Assembly (NCBI GenBank): GCA_015063855.1 | Contig: SVTI01000006.1 | Location: 1-47,753 of the forward strand | DNA length: 47,753 nt | DNA from: Oscillospiraceae bacterium | Lineage (GTDB): Bacteria; Bacillota; Clostridia; Oscillospirales; CAG-272 | Direction: 5' to 3' | In this document: in pieces, positions 32,649-39,900 of the stretch | Layout of the letters: the number at the start of each line of letters is the position of its first letter | How positions within the stretch are numbered: position 1 is the stretch's first letter | The notes under the pieces: generated by a model | Seen by the model: the letters and a program-made list of their open reading frames with translations, nothing else | What the model was told of the DNA's origin: nothing | Database searches by the model: none | Translations under genes and position numbers: made by a program

Positions 32649-33818
32649 ATGAAAATCAGACAGGCACAACGCCTTGACTATTTTAAGACAGGAATTTTTG
32701 CGGCTCTCAATGCCGAGAAGGACAAACTGGTGAAGGAGGGAAGAAGGGTATATAACCTTTTTATCGGAACACCGGACTTTACTCCACCCGAGCATATTAT
32801 GAATGCACTTATCGAGTCGGCAAGGGATCCTGAGAATTGGAAATATTCTCTTCGCGAGAGTGATGAGCTTTTAGAGGCGGTATGTACATACTATAAGAAT
32901 CGTTTTGATACCGAGATTACATCGGATATGATCGTTGAGGTGAATGGAAGCCAGGAGGGCATGGGACATCTTGGACTTGCTATCTGTAATAAGGGCGACG
33001 TAGTGCTTCTTCCCGATCCCGGTTACCCCGTATTCGAGGTAGGTGCATATTTCGGCGAGGCAGAGATTGTATATTATCCTCTTGTTAAGGAAAACAATTT
33101 TATGCCCCGACTTGATCTTATCGATCCCGAGATCTTAAAGAGAGCCAAGTATATGGTAGTATCCTACCCCTCCAATCCCGTAGGTGCGGCGGCTTCCAAG
33201 GAGGTATACTATGAGCTTATTGAGTACGCTAAGAAATATGAGTTTATAATAATAAATGACTGTGCTTATTCGGATATTATTTTTGACGGCAGAGAGGGAT
33301 TTTCATTTCTTTCCCTTGAGGGTGCTTGTGAGGTAGGAGCGGAGTTCTTCTCCCTTTCCAAGTCCTTCAATGTAACCGGTGCGAGAATGAGCTTTCTTAT
33401 AGGTAATAAGGGCATTATCGATGCTATGAAAATGCTTCGCTCCCAGTATGACTTCGGTGTGTTTACGCCTATTCAGAAGGCTGCTGTAGCTGCTCTTACA
33501 GGACCCCGTGATATGGTAAAGGAGCAGTGTAAGGAATATCAGAAGCGCCGTGATGCACTTTGTGGAGGACTTCGTAAGTTGGGCTGGGATATACCCGACA
33601 GCGACGGAACAATGTTCGTATGGGCTCCTCTTCCCAAGGGCTTTACCGATTCAGCAGATTTCTGTACCGAGCTTGCGAAGGCTACGGGTGTTATAGCAAC
33701 CCCCGGTTCAGCATTTGGTCCTCACGGTGAGGGATACGTACGCTTTGCTCTTGTGCTTCCCCCCGAGAAGCTTGAGGAGGTTGCAAGAGTGATAGGAGAG
33801 AGCGGATTCTTAAAATGA
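32649..33818 (+). CDS. PLP-dependent class I/II aminotransferase
   Basis: The 389-residue enzyme has the family fold-type I features: NLFIGTPDFTPPEHIMNAL, YSLRESDELLEAVCTYYKNR, VSYPSNPVGAAASKE, NDCAYSDIIFDG and the PLP Lys in FFSLSKSFNVTGARMSF. It resembles the LL-diaminopimelate/alanine-type aminotransferases of Clostridia; the amino donor cannot be told from sequence. The start is the ATG at 32649, 6 bases after GGAGG; an upstream in-frame ATG at 32637 contains that site. Its end overlaps the next gene by 4 bases. Confidence 0.92.
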   Translation: MKIRQAQRLDYFKTGIFAALNAEKDKLVKEGRRVYNLFIGTPDFTPPEHIMNALIESARDPENWKYSLRESDELLEAVCTYYKNRFDTEITSDMIVEVNGSQEGMGHLGLAICNKGDVVLLPDPGYPVFEVGAYFGEAEIVYYPLVKENNFMPRLDLIDPEILKRAKYMVVSYPSNPVGAAASKEVYYELIEYAKKYEFIIINDCAYSDIIFDGREGFSFLSLEGACEVGAEFFSLSKSFNVTGARMSFLIGNKGIIDAMKMLRSQYDFGVFTPIQKAAVAALTGPRDMVKEQCKEYQKRRDALCGGLRKLGWDIPDSDGTMFVWAPLPKGFTDSADFCTELAKATGVIATPGSAFGPHGEGYVRFALVLPPEKLEEVARVIGESGFLK

Positions 33819-35080
33819 GAAAAATATTTTTTATTCTTTGTATCCTTACCGTAACTGTATTGCTTGGTTTTTGTATTTCTGCCGAGGTTGAGGTTATAGG
33901 AATAGAGGTAGAATCGGGCAGTATAAGCTGTCTTGAGAACGCATACGGAGAATATCTTGAAAAGACGGATGTTAATACAGGCAAGACAGAAAAATACTAT
34001 CATTACGATTTTATCATGCCCGATGAGGTGATCATGAGAGTCAACTATTCTGACGGTACGTATAAGCTGTCAAGCATTAACAAAAGAGTCGACGGCGTTA
34101 TGTTCAAGTGGTTCGGACGTTATCAGGCACAAGATCCGTGGCTTGTAGGTAAGGATAATTACGTTATCGTGGAATATCTTGATTTTACAACCAAGCTTCC
34201 CGTTGAGCTTATTCCAAATCCCATAGACCATATAGAGACCTTTACGGCACCCGACAGGGAGTATATCTACGGTGATGAGGAATACGGCTATTACGATGAA
34301 AGCAATGACGGATATATCTTCTGGCCTACCGACCTTGAAGGATTTTTCTTTACGGTTTATTACAAGAACGGAGATAAAAAAGTTTTTGGTATGGCTGATG
34401 AGGATATCTATGGCAGGATAAACGGCTACAGATATCAGATATACAGTACTGACGGGTACGTTAAGGCGGGTATACATACCGTTAAATTCTATTATATGGG
34501 TCATGTTGCTGAGTATAAGGTGACTCTAAAGCACGCGTATACACCCTTTCCGGATGTTAAGGCGGAAGCATGGTATGCCGAGGGCGTTGATTACTGTGCG
34601 TCCTTTGGATACATAAGAGGTAACGAAAAGGGTCTTTTTGAACCCGACAAGGCGATGACCAGAGAGCAATTGGTGGTAATACTCGCAAGAGTGATGAATG
34701 CAGATATTTCTTCCTTTAATAGTGTGTCCTTCGCCGACGTAAAGGAAAACAGTTGGTATTCAGAAGCTGTTGAATGGGCGAGAGCAAAGGGCATTACCAA
34801 CGGTGTCGGAGAGAATCTTTTCGGTGTCGGACGTTCTCTTTCTCGTCAGGAGTTAGCAACCCTTCTGTACAGAATAAGTAAAGAAGAAATGCCTGACAAC
34901 GGCGCTATAAGCAGCTTTACAGATAGCGGTAATATAGCACCCTTCGCAAGAGAAGCAATGAGCTGGGCGGTTTCCGAGGGTATTCTCGGTTCAACCTCAA
35001 GGGAAGAGGCACTTTTGAGTCCAAAAATGACAGTTACAAGAGCCCAGGCTGCGAAGATTTTTATGAGTTTTAGCATTTAA
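33815..35080 (+). CDS. Secreted protein with three C-terminal SLH repeats
   Basis: A signal peptide (RKIFFILCILTVTVLLGFCIS) leads a 421-residue protein. The middle (about 30-245) is beta-rich, with many Tyr, Asp and Gly. Three SLH modules end it: YCASFGYIRGNEKGLFEPDK with TREQLVVILARVM, ARAKGITNGVGENLFGVGR with SRQELATLLYRIS, and AVSEGILGSTSREEALLSPK with TRAQAAKIFM. It would be bound non-covalently to the cell wall. ATGA overlap with the aminotransferase implies coupled translation, an odd pairing for a surface protein. Confidence 0.88.
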   Translation: MRKIFFILCILTVTVLLGFCISAEVEVIGIEVESGSISCLENAYGEYLEKTDVNTGKTEKYYHYDFIMPDEVIMRVNYSDGTYKLSSINKRVDGVMFKWFGRYQAQDPWLVGKDNYVIVEYLDFTTKLPVELIPNPIDHIETFTAPDREYIYGDEEYGYYDESNDGYIFWPTDLEGFFFTVYYKNGDKKVFGMADEDIYGRINGYRYQIYSTDGYVKAGIHTVKFYYMGHVAEYKVTLKHAYTPFPDVKAEAWYAEGVDYCASFGYIRGNEKGLFEPDKAMTREQLVVILARVMNADISSFNSVSFADVKENSWYSEAVEWARAKGITNGVGENLFGVGRSLSRQELATLLYRISKEEMPDNGAISSFTDSGNIAPFAREAMSWAVSEGILGSTSREEALLSPKMTVTRAQAAKIFMSFSI

Positions 35081-35092
35081 ATTATAATAATT

Positions 35093-35124
35093 ACAGAGGA
35101 CGAGTCAAAATTCGTCCTCTGTTT
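35093..35124 (+). terminator. Terminator after the SLH gene
   Basis: ACAGAGGACGA (35093-35103) pairs with TCGTCCTCTGT (35112-35122), then TTTATATG. Confidence 0.75.
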
Positions 35125-35224
35125 ATATGTTCTGTTGTCGAAATAATTTTTATTCCCCTTCATTTTCCGACAGTAAATTCACCATTTGTATGGTAAAATA
35201 TGGGAAATCGAAGGAGTGGTAAAC

Positions 35225-35854
35225 TTGGGTTTCTATAAGAAATATTCAATCTGTCTTGCGTGTATAATTGCGGTATTTTTCATTTCCTCTTATATTCTGG
35301 GCTGTGTTCTTGCCTCGGGAGGTATAGGTGGGGAGAGTGAACCGAAAAAAACAGAAGATAAGCGTGAGACCAAAGAAGCTGAGGCTGTTGTATATGAGTA
35401 TGTTCCTGAGGCAAAGCATGTTTTTGATGATGAAGATGCAGTATATTATGATATTGCAGTATCACATGAAGACCAGGAATATGTGTTCGGTGTGTGCAGG
35501 CAGTATGCCGTTATGCCGGAGCTGGTCTTTGCCTTGATGGATGTGGGATGCGACTATGTTGACGGTCAGATCTCTTGCGACGGTGATTTTGGTATAATGC
35601 AGATAAACTCGATAAATCATCAATGGCTTAAGGAGGAGCTCAAAATTGAGGATATTCTCGATTTTCGGCAGAATGTTCTATGCGGGGTATATATGCTCTC
35701 AGACTATTGTGAAAAATATTCTGACGTATCAATGATAGCCATGTGCTACCGATACGGGGAATATGCGGCTCTCAGTATGCGTGCAGAGGGTATTTATGAG
35801 ACAGAGTATACAATAGCTGTTGAAAATGCTATTAAGTCGCTTGTGAGCTATTGA
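35225..35854 (+). CDS. Lytic transglycosylase-like (SLT domain) membrane protein lacking the catalytic Glu
   Basis: The 209-residue protein has an N-terminal membrane helix or signal (residues 7-30), a charged linker and an SLT domain from about residue 83. GDFGIMQINSINHQWLKEEL (120-139) and NVLCGVYMLSDYCEKY are typical. In active relatives the segment before it reads DVES with a catalytic Glu; here it is DVGC, with Gly108 (GGA at 35546-35548) in the Glu position. The conserved AYN of the family is CYR. The protein may bind rather than cleave peptidoglycan. The start is a TTG after GGAGTGG; no better start exists. Its TGA stop is inside the folT -35 box. Confidence 0.82.
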   Translation: MGFYKKYSICLACIIAVFFISSYILGCVLASGGIGGESEPKKTEDKRETKEAEAVVYEYVPEAKHVFDDEDAVYYDIAVSHEDQEYVFGVCRQYAVMPELVFALMDVGCDYVDGQISCDGDFGIMQINSINHQWLKEELKIEDILDFRQNVLCGVYMLSDYCEKYSDVSMIAMCYRYGEYAALSMRAEGIYETEYTIAVENAIKSLVSY

Positions 35855-35879
35855 CAAGGATCAATTTTGATAGTATAAT
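35851..35879 (+). promoter_or_regulatory. Promoter of the folT riboswitch transcript
   Basis: TTGACA (35851-35856), a 17-bp spacer and TATAAT (35874-35879) are all consensus. The TGA stop of the preceding gene (35852-35854) is part of the -35 box, and the start falls at the first base of the riboswitch. Confidence 0.88.
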
Positions 35880-35886
35880 ATCTTTC

Positions 35887-35983
35887 GAAGAGTAAGGAGC
35901 TGTGCGTGAAGTGCCGCGGGAACGGGGAGTTGAACGGCGGACGAAGAGCGAAGGCTTGCGGTACGGTTCCTGCATCCCGCTTC
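35887..35983 (+). promoter_or_regulatory. Tetrahydrofolate (THF) riboswitch
   Basis: Conserved blocks of the THF-I aptamer appear in order: GAAGAGTA at the 5' strand of P1, GCGTGAAGTGCCG, GAACGGGGAGTTG, GGACGAAGAGCGAAG, GCTTGCGGTACGG and CTGCATCCCGCTTC closing P1. It lies directly upstream of a folate transporter and folC, the known context. Ligand binding is expected to reduce expression when folate is sufficient. Confidence 0.9.
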
Positions 35984-36023
35984 ATATACGGCTTATACGG
36001 ATTTTTATATTAGTTTTTATATA

Positions 36024-36064
36024 AATACCTCATTTGCCGCGGAAAGCGTGGTAAAGGAGGTATT
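36024..36064 (+). promoter_or_regulatory. Shine-Dalgarno-sequestering hairpin of folT (riboswitch expression platform)
   Basis: AATACCTC (36024-36031) is an exact complement of GAGGTATT (36057-36064), which contains the folT ribosome site. The hairpin would hide the site. No T-run follows, so control is likely at translation. Confidence 0.65.
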
Positions 36065-36071
36065 ATTTTTT

Positions 36072-36605
36072 ATGAAAAGAAAGATAAAGCTGTTTGGAAA
36101 CATGAAGGTACTGTGCACCGCAGCTATATTAACGGCTCTCGCTGTGGTAATTGCCTACCTGTGTAAGTTTATGACCTTCGGAAGTATACGCATTACCTTT
36201 GAAAATCTGCCGATCATTCTCTCGGGTTATCTTTTCGGTCCTTGGGTAGGTCTTATTGTTGGTCTTGCCTCCGACCTTCTTAATACAGCCGTATCTCAGT
36301 ACGGCATCGGAGGTATCAATCCCATCATTACCCTGGGTGCGGCAACGGTAGGCTTTATGGCGGGATTGCCTTATTCCAAAAAGAATGGGCTTCGTCTCGG
36401 TATAGGTGTAGTTCTTGCACACATTCTCGGCAATATGATAATAAAATCTATCGGACTAAAGGTATTCTACTCTTATCCTCTGGTCGCCCTTCTTCCGAGA
36501 GTTCCTCTGTATGCAGTCATAGGAATAATCGAATTTTTCCTTCTCTATTTTATTACAAGAAGCTCAGCTCTTACAAGAGCTATGGGAGGCAAAAATGAAT
36601 TATAA
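36072..36605 (+). CDS. folT: ECF transporter folate-binding component FolT
   Basis: The 177-residue membrane protein has about six helices. Family features include LTALAVVIAYLCKFMTFGSI, RITFENLPIILSGYLFGPW and GLASDLLNTAVSQYGIGGINP. S components of ECF importers bind folate and share a common energising module, encoded elsewhere. The start is the ATG at 36072, 11 bases after GGAGG; a GTG at 36048 would overlap the ribosome site and is rejected. It overlaps folC by 11 bases and sits behind a THF riboswitch. Confidence 0.92.
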   Translation: MKRKIKLFGNMKVLCTAAILTALAVVIAYLCKFMTFGSIRITFENLPIILSGYLFGPWVGLIVGLASDLLNTAVSQYGIGGINPIITLGAATVGFMAGLPYSKKNGLRLGIGVVLAHILGNMIIKSIGLKVFYSYPLVALLPRVPLYAVIGIIEFFLLYFITRSSALTRAMGGKNEL

Positions 36606-37857
36606 CGAGGCTATAGAATATATTCATTCTGTCTGCTGGATGGGGAGCCGTCCCGGTCTTGAGCGTATAAGCGTACTCTGTGAGCTCATGGGTAATATTC
36701 AGGATGAAATGAAGTTTATCCACGTAGCAGGAACTAACGGTAAGGGATCGTTCTGCTCAATGCTTACCGAAATATGCAAAAACGAGGGACTTAAGGTAGG
36801 TACGTTCACCTCACCCTACGTTTACCGCTTTAATGAGCGTATGGCTGTGAACGGTGAGCCTATAGCTGATACAGAGCTTGCTGATATTATTGAAAAGATC
36901 AAGCCTCTTGCAGAGTCGATGGAGGATAAGCCTACTGAGTTTGAGCTTATTACCGCCGCAGGGTTTCTCTATTTCTATGAACAGAAATGTGATATCGTTA
37001 TTCTCGAGGCGGGAATGGGCGGTAGACTTGACTCAACAAATATTATCAAAACACCCCTGCTTTCTGTTATCACGTCAATAGCCCTTGACCATACCTCCTT
37101 CCTCGGAGATACCGAGGAGAAGATAGCCTTCGAGAAAGCGGGAATAATCAAGCAGGGAATACCCTGTCTTTACGGAAAGATGAGCGATAAGTGTGCCGAG
37201 GTAATAAGAAACAGAGCCTATGAGCTTGATTCTGAGCTTATAGCATGTAATTATGACGGATTAAAGGAAATTAGTCTTTCCTTAGACGGTGCACAGTTCT
37301 CCTTTGAGGGCTTTGACACCCCATTCAAACTTTCCCTTGTCGGTGGATATCAGCCGTATAATGCGGCTTTGGCTATAACAGCGGCACAGAAGCTTGGTTT
37401 TTCTAAGGAGTCTATATATAAAGGCGTATGCGAGGCTAAATGGAGAGCCCGCTTTGAGATACTCTCCCGTAATCCTCATGTTATCTATGATGGTGGCCAT
37501 AATCCCGATGGAGTTAAGGCATGTGTAGATACTCTATGTGCGCTTTTTGAGGGTAAGGTAAATGTTCTCAGCGGTGTAATGGCTGATAAGGATTTTTCAC
37601 TTATAGCAGAGCTTCTTTCAGCTGTTGCCAATAAGGTATTCTGCGTTACCCCTGATAATCCGAGAGCACTTAAGGCGGAAAAATATGCGGAGGTGTTTAA
37701 GAGCTTCGAAATTTCTGCCGAGGCTTATGAAAGTATGGACGAAGCAGTCAAGGCGGCATATTTACAATCAAAAAAAGAAAACAGACCTCTCATAGCAATG
37801 GGAAGTCTGTATATGTACGGTGAATTTGTAGATGCCTTTGAAAAGGTAAAGAAATAA
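36595..37857 (+). CDS. folC: Folylpolyglutamate synthase / dihydrofolate synthase
   Basis: This 420-residue Mur-ligase-type enzyme adds glutamates to folates. The ATP loop is HVAGTNGKGSFCSML; TSPYVYRFNERMAVNGEPI, ILEAGMGGRLDSTN, SIALDHTSFLG and YDGGHNPDGVKA are the family blocks. The overlap with folT and the shared riboswitch put folate uptake and retention under one control. Whether it also has dihydrofolate synthase activity cannot be read here. Confidence 0.96.
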   Translation: MNYNEAIEYIHSVCWMGSRPGLERISVLCELMGNIQDEMKFIHVAGTNGKGSFCSMLTEICKNEGLKVGTFTSPYVYRFNERMAVNGEPIADTELADIIEKIKPLAESMEDKPTEFELITAAGFLYFYEQKCDIVILEAGMGGRLDSTNIIKTPLLSVITSIALDHTSFLGDTEEKIAFEKAGIIKQGIPCLYGKMSDKCAEVIRNRAYELDSELIACNYDGLKEISLSLDGAQFSFEGFDTPFKLSLVGGYQPYNAALAITAAQKLGFSKESIYKGVCEAKWRARFEILSRNPHVIYDGGHNPDGVKACVDTLCALFEGKVNVLSGVMADKDFSLIAELLSAVANKVFCVTPDNPRALKAEKYAEVFKSFEISAEAYESMDEAVKAAYLQSKKENRPLIAMGSLYMYGEFVDAFEKVKK

Positions 37858-37861
37858 CTGT

Positions 37862-38566
37862 TCAAATTATATATTCATCTGAATCATCGGGAAGAATGAG
37901 CGTAAACTTGTTCTTTCCGATTCTTTTTTTCAGCTCGTCGTATCTTTCAGGGGGATAAACATGGATGAGAGCTGCAGTACCGATATTGGATGCTTCTAAT
38001 TTTTCAAAGAGATTATCGGTCTCGGCATGAGCTGCCTCACTTATGAGCATATCAACTTTAGTTTCACTCAGATAAGCAGGGAAGTCCTCAAGAGTATCTG
38101 TCATATCGCCTGTGATGTGAATCCTCTTACCTTTATACTCTATCATAAAACCGAAAGAAATGCTCTCCCCTTCGATATTTACAAGGTGACGTGTTTTTAC
38201 GGAACGTACAGATATGAAGAGATCGTTATAAAACGTGCCTTCACAGATTTTAAAGCAATCCCTTTCCTGCGTATTTGCCTTCTCAAGCAAAGTGTCAATG
38301 TCAGGAAGGTAGAACTTTGCTTTTGCCAGCTCTTCTGCTGCAAGAAGCTCAGGAAGATAGTGGATGTGATCGTCATGCGCATGGCTTATAAATACAGCCT
38401 TGACCTTGGAAAAATCATAGTTTTCCTTTTTGAGTATATCGTATACCGGTGCGCCTGCATCGAATATGAAGGAGCGATCTCCTGCTTCTATCAGGATTGA
38501 CTGACGGTTACGTGTGGACGGAGGATTCTCCATTCCATGGCTGGTTCCTAAAAATCTTATCTTCAT
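37862..38566 (-). CDS. Metallo-beta-lactamase fold hydrolase
   Basis: The 234-residue protein has the HxHxDH metal motif (SHAHDDHIHYLPELL, His62-His67), a start strand (KIRFLGTSHGMENPPSTRNR), a later ITGDMTD Asp ligand and a final His in ALIHVYPPE. It resembles phosphodiesterase/RNase Z-like members such as PhnP. The substrate is unknown. It starts 10 bases after the PHP gene on the same strand, with GAGGATAA as a ribosome site. Confidence 0.87.
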   Translation of the reverse strand: MKIRFLGTSHGMENPPSTRNRQSILIEAGDRSFIFDAGAPVYDILKKENYDFSKVKAVFISHAHDDHIHYLPELLAAEELAKAKFYLPDIDTLLEKANTQERDCFKICEGTFYNDLFISVRSVKTRHLVNIEGESISFGFMIEYKGKRIHITGDMTDTLEDFPAYLSETKVDMLISEAAHAETDNLFEKLEASNIGTAALIHVYPPERYDELKKRIGKNKFTLILPDDSDEYII

Positions 38567-38576
38567 TATATTATCC

Positions 38577-39254
38577 TCAATTCTCGATTATGCTGTAGTT
38601 ACCGCATGTAAGTACGGTTTTAAGATCGTCCATTGTTTCAATCTTGGCTTCGGTTATAATACCGCCCTTGGCAAGAGCTCCTGCCTCATGAAAGTCTGAA
38701 CCGGATGTCATGGGCTTATTATAATAGGTTGCAAAGTCCTTTGCAAGACGGTTTCTCAATTCCTGTGTACCTCCGTTATATACCTCTATACCGAAGAGAT
38801 TTTCGGGAGGCTTGACTGTCATATTGTCACGGAAGGGATGTGCCTGTACCACAAGAGTACCCGTGGGTAGTATCTCAAGCAGCTCCTCAAGTGAATTAAG
38901 CTTGTTTAAGAGAGGTGCATTATAGAGAAACTCCTCGTCAATACCGTAAACAAGATAATCGTTTATCATCGGGCCATCAAAGCGTACCTCAGCTCCTAAA
39001 AGCACTGTAAAGTCGCACTTGTCACCTTCAGCCTTTGCGGCATGGTATCCTGAGAGCCAACGGTCGATAATGCTTTTGTGATCATTTAAGTCTATTTCGT
39101 CCTTAAACCAGTCGTAGAACATGGCGAAATAATGATCTGTTACCACAAGACCGTCATAGCCTGCGTTCTTGTATAACTGAACTATACCGGCGCCGCCTAC
39201 CTGTGCTACAAGATCATTTTCCTTGGTGTGTACGTGTAATTCAAATTTTCCCAT
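38577..39254 (-). CDS. PHP domain phosphoesterase
   Basis: The 225-residue protein has the PHP metal motifs in order: ELHVHTKEND, VVTDHYFA, LGAEVRFDG, VQAHPFRD and TSGSDFHEAG. PHP proteins hydrolyse phosphate esters such as histidinol phosphate or nucleotides; this short stand-alone form has no fixed role. It begins 3 bases after the lipoprotein gene and precedes the metallo-beta-lactamase gene, so three genes form one operon. Confidence 0.88.
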   Translation of the reverse strand: MGKFELHVHTKENDLVAQVGGAGIVQLYKNAGYDGLVVTDHYFAMFYDWFKDEIDLNDHKSIIDRWLSGYHAAKAEGDKCDFTVLLGAEVRFDGPMINDYLVYGIDEEFLYNAPLLNKLNSLEELLEILPTGTLVVQAHPFRDNMTVKPPENLFGIEVYNGGTQELRNRLAKDFATYYNKPMTSGSDFHEAGALAKGGIITEAKIETMDDLKTVLTCGNYSIIEN

Positions 39255-39257
39255 GGT

Positions 39258-39710
39258 TTACTCCGCTTCAGCAGTATCGAAATTGTTACTTATATACATT
39301 GTATAGAAGATGCTCTCACCCTCTACGAATTCGTCACCGATATCAGAACGAAGCACACCCTCTTCATCAAAGTAAAGGGTTATGCCCTCCTGCTCGGGAA
39401 GGTGTATGCCATCCTCTGTAGCTACAAACTCTCTGTTTATAATAATGCTGTCCATCGGCTCGTAAACCTCGTAGATCCCATTTTCATATATGGCGATCCA
39501 CTCGTCGCGGTTGGTGTATTTCCAACAGCCGTAGAATGGGGTAGGATCTGTAAGGATAGGTTCTTCCTCGGGAGCCTCGGTCTCGGGTACGGTGGTTTCT
39601 GTAACTGTGGTAGTGTCTTCCTTGGTATCCTTCTTTTTATCCTTTGAACAGGCGGTGAAAGAGCTTACCAAAAGGGATGAGCATAATAATACAAGTAATA
39701 ACTTTTTCAT
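39258..39710 (-). CDS. Small secreted lipoprotein
   Basis: A lipoprotein signal (KKLLLVLLCSSLLVSSFTAC) is followed by a Lys/Asp/Thr/Glu-rich linker and a beta-rich domain starting FYGCWKYTNRDEWIAIYENG. The pattern of a G-x-W start, Asp/Glu-rich strands and an outer repeat resembles the repeated unit of the 44438-45226 protein. Function is unknown. It heads the operon with the PHP and metallo-hydrolase genes and has its own promoter. Confidence 0.82.
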   Translation of the reverse strand: MKKLLLVLLCSSLLVSSFTACSKDKKKDTKEDTTTVTETTVPETEAPEEEPILTDPTPFYGCWKYTNRDEWIAIYENGIYEVYEPMDSIIINREFVATEDGIHLPEQEGITLYFDEEGVLRSDIGDEFVEGESIFYTMYISNNFDTAEAE

Positions 39711-39739
39711 ATATATCTCGCTTTCGTGGGTATATTAAG

Positions 39740-39768
39740 ATTTTAACACATCAAGTGAATAAAGTCAA
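39740..39768 (-). promoter_or_regulatory. Promoter of the lipoprotein-PHP-hydrolase operon
   Basis: On the minus strand, TTGACT (39763-39768), a 17-bp spacer and TAAAAT (39740-39745). Confidence 0.7.
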
Positions 39769-39779
39769 CCGTATAACAA

Positions 39780-39816
39780 AAAGCAGATGATTCTGAATTT
39801 CAAAATCATCTGCTTT
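39780..39816 (-). terminator. Terminator of the rpsO-pnp operon
   Basis: AAAGCAGATGATT (39780-39792) pairs with AATCATCTGCTTT (39804-39816). On the minus strand it runs into TTTTTGTTAT. Confidence 0.85.
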
Positions 39817-39878
39817 ATTTATTAATTATTACTTCGGACACTAAATGTTAATTTAAATAAGACTATATGCCCGATCAT

Positions 39879-39900
39879 GGGTGCGGCAACTTGCCGCTTA
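39879..39900 (-). other. Hairpin directly after the pnp stop, related to the dispersed-repeat tail
   Basis: GCGGC-AACTT-GCCGC followed by TTATTT on the plus strand matches the tail pattern of the repeats at 4607 and 26707, but without their 49-base core. On the minus strand the TAA stop of pnp touches the stem. Confidence 0.5.

Noticed and set aside
36048-36071. Upstream GTG start for folT
   Set aside because: The GTG lies before and inside the GGAGG site and the anti-SD hairpin; the ATG at 36072 is the supported start.
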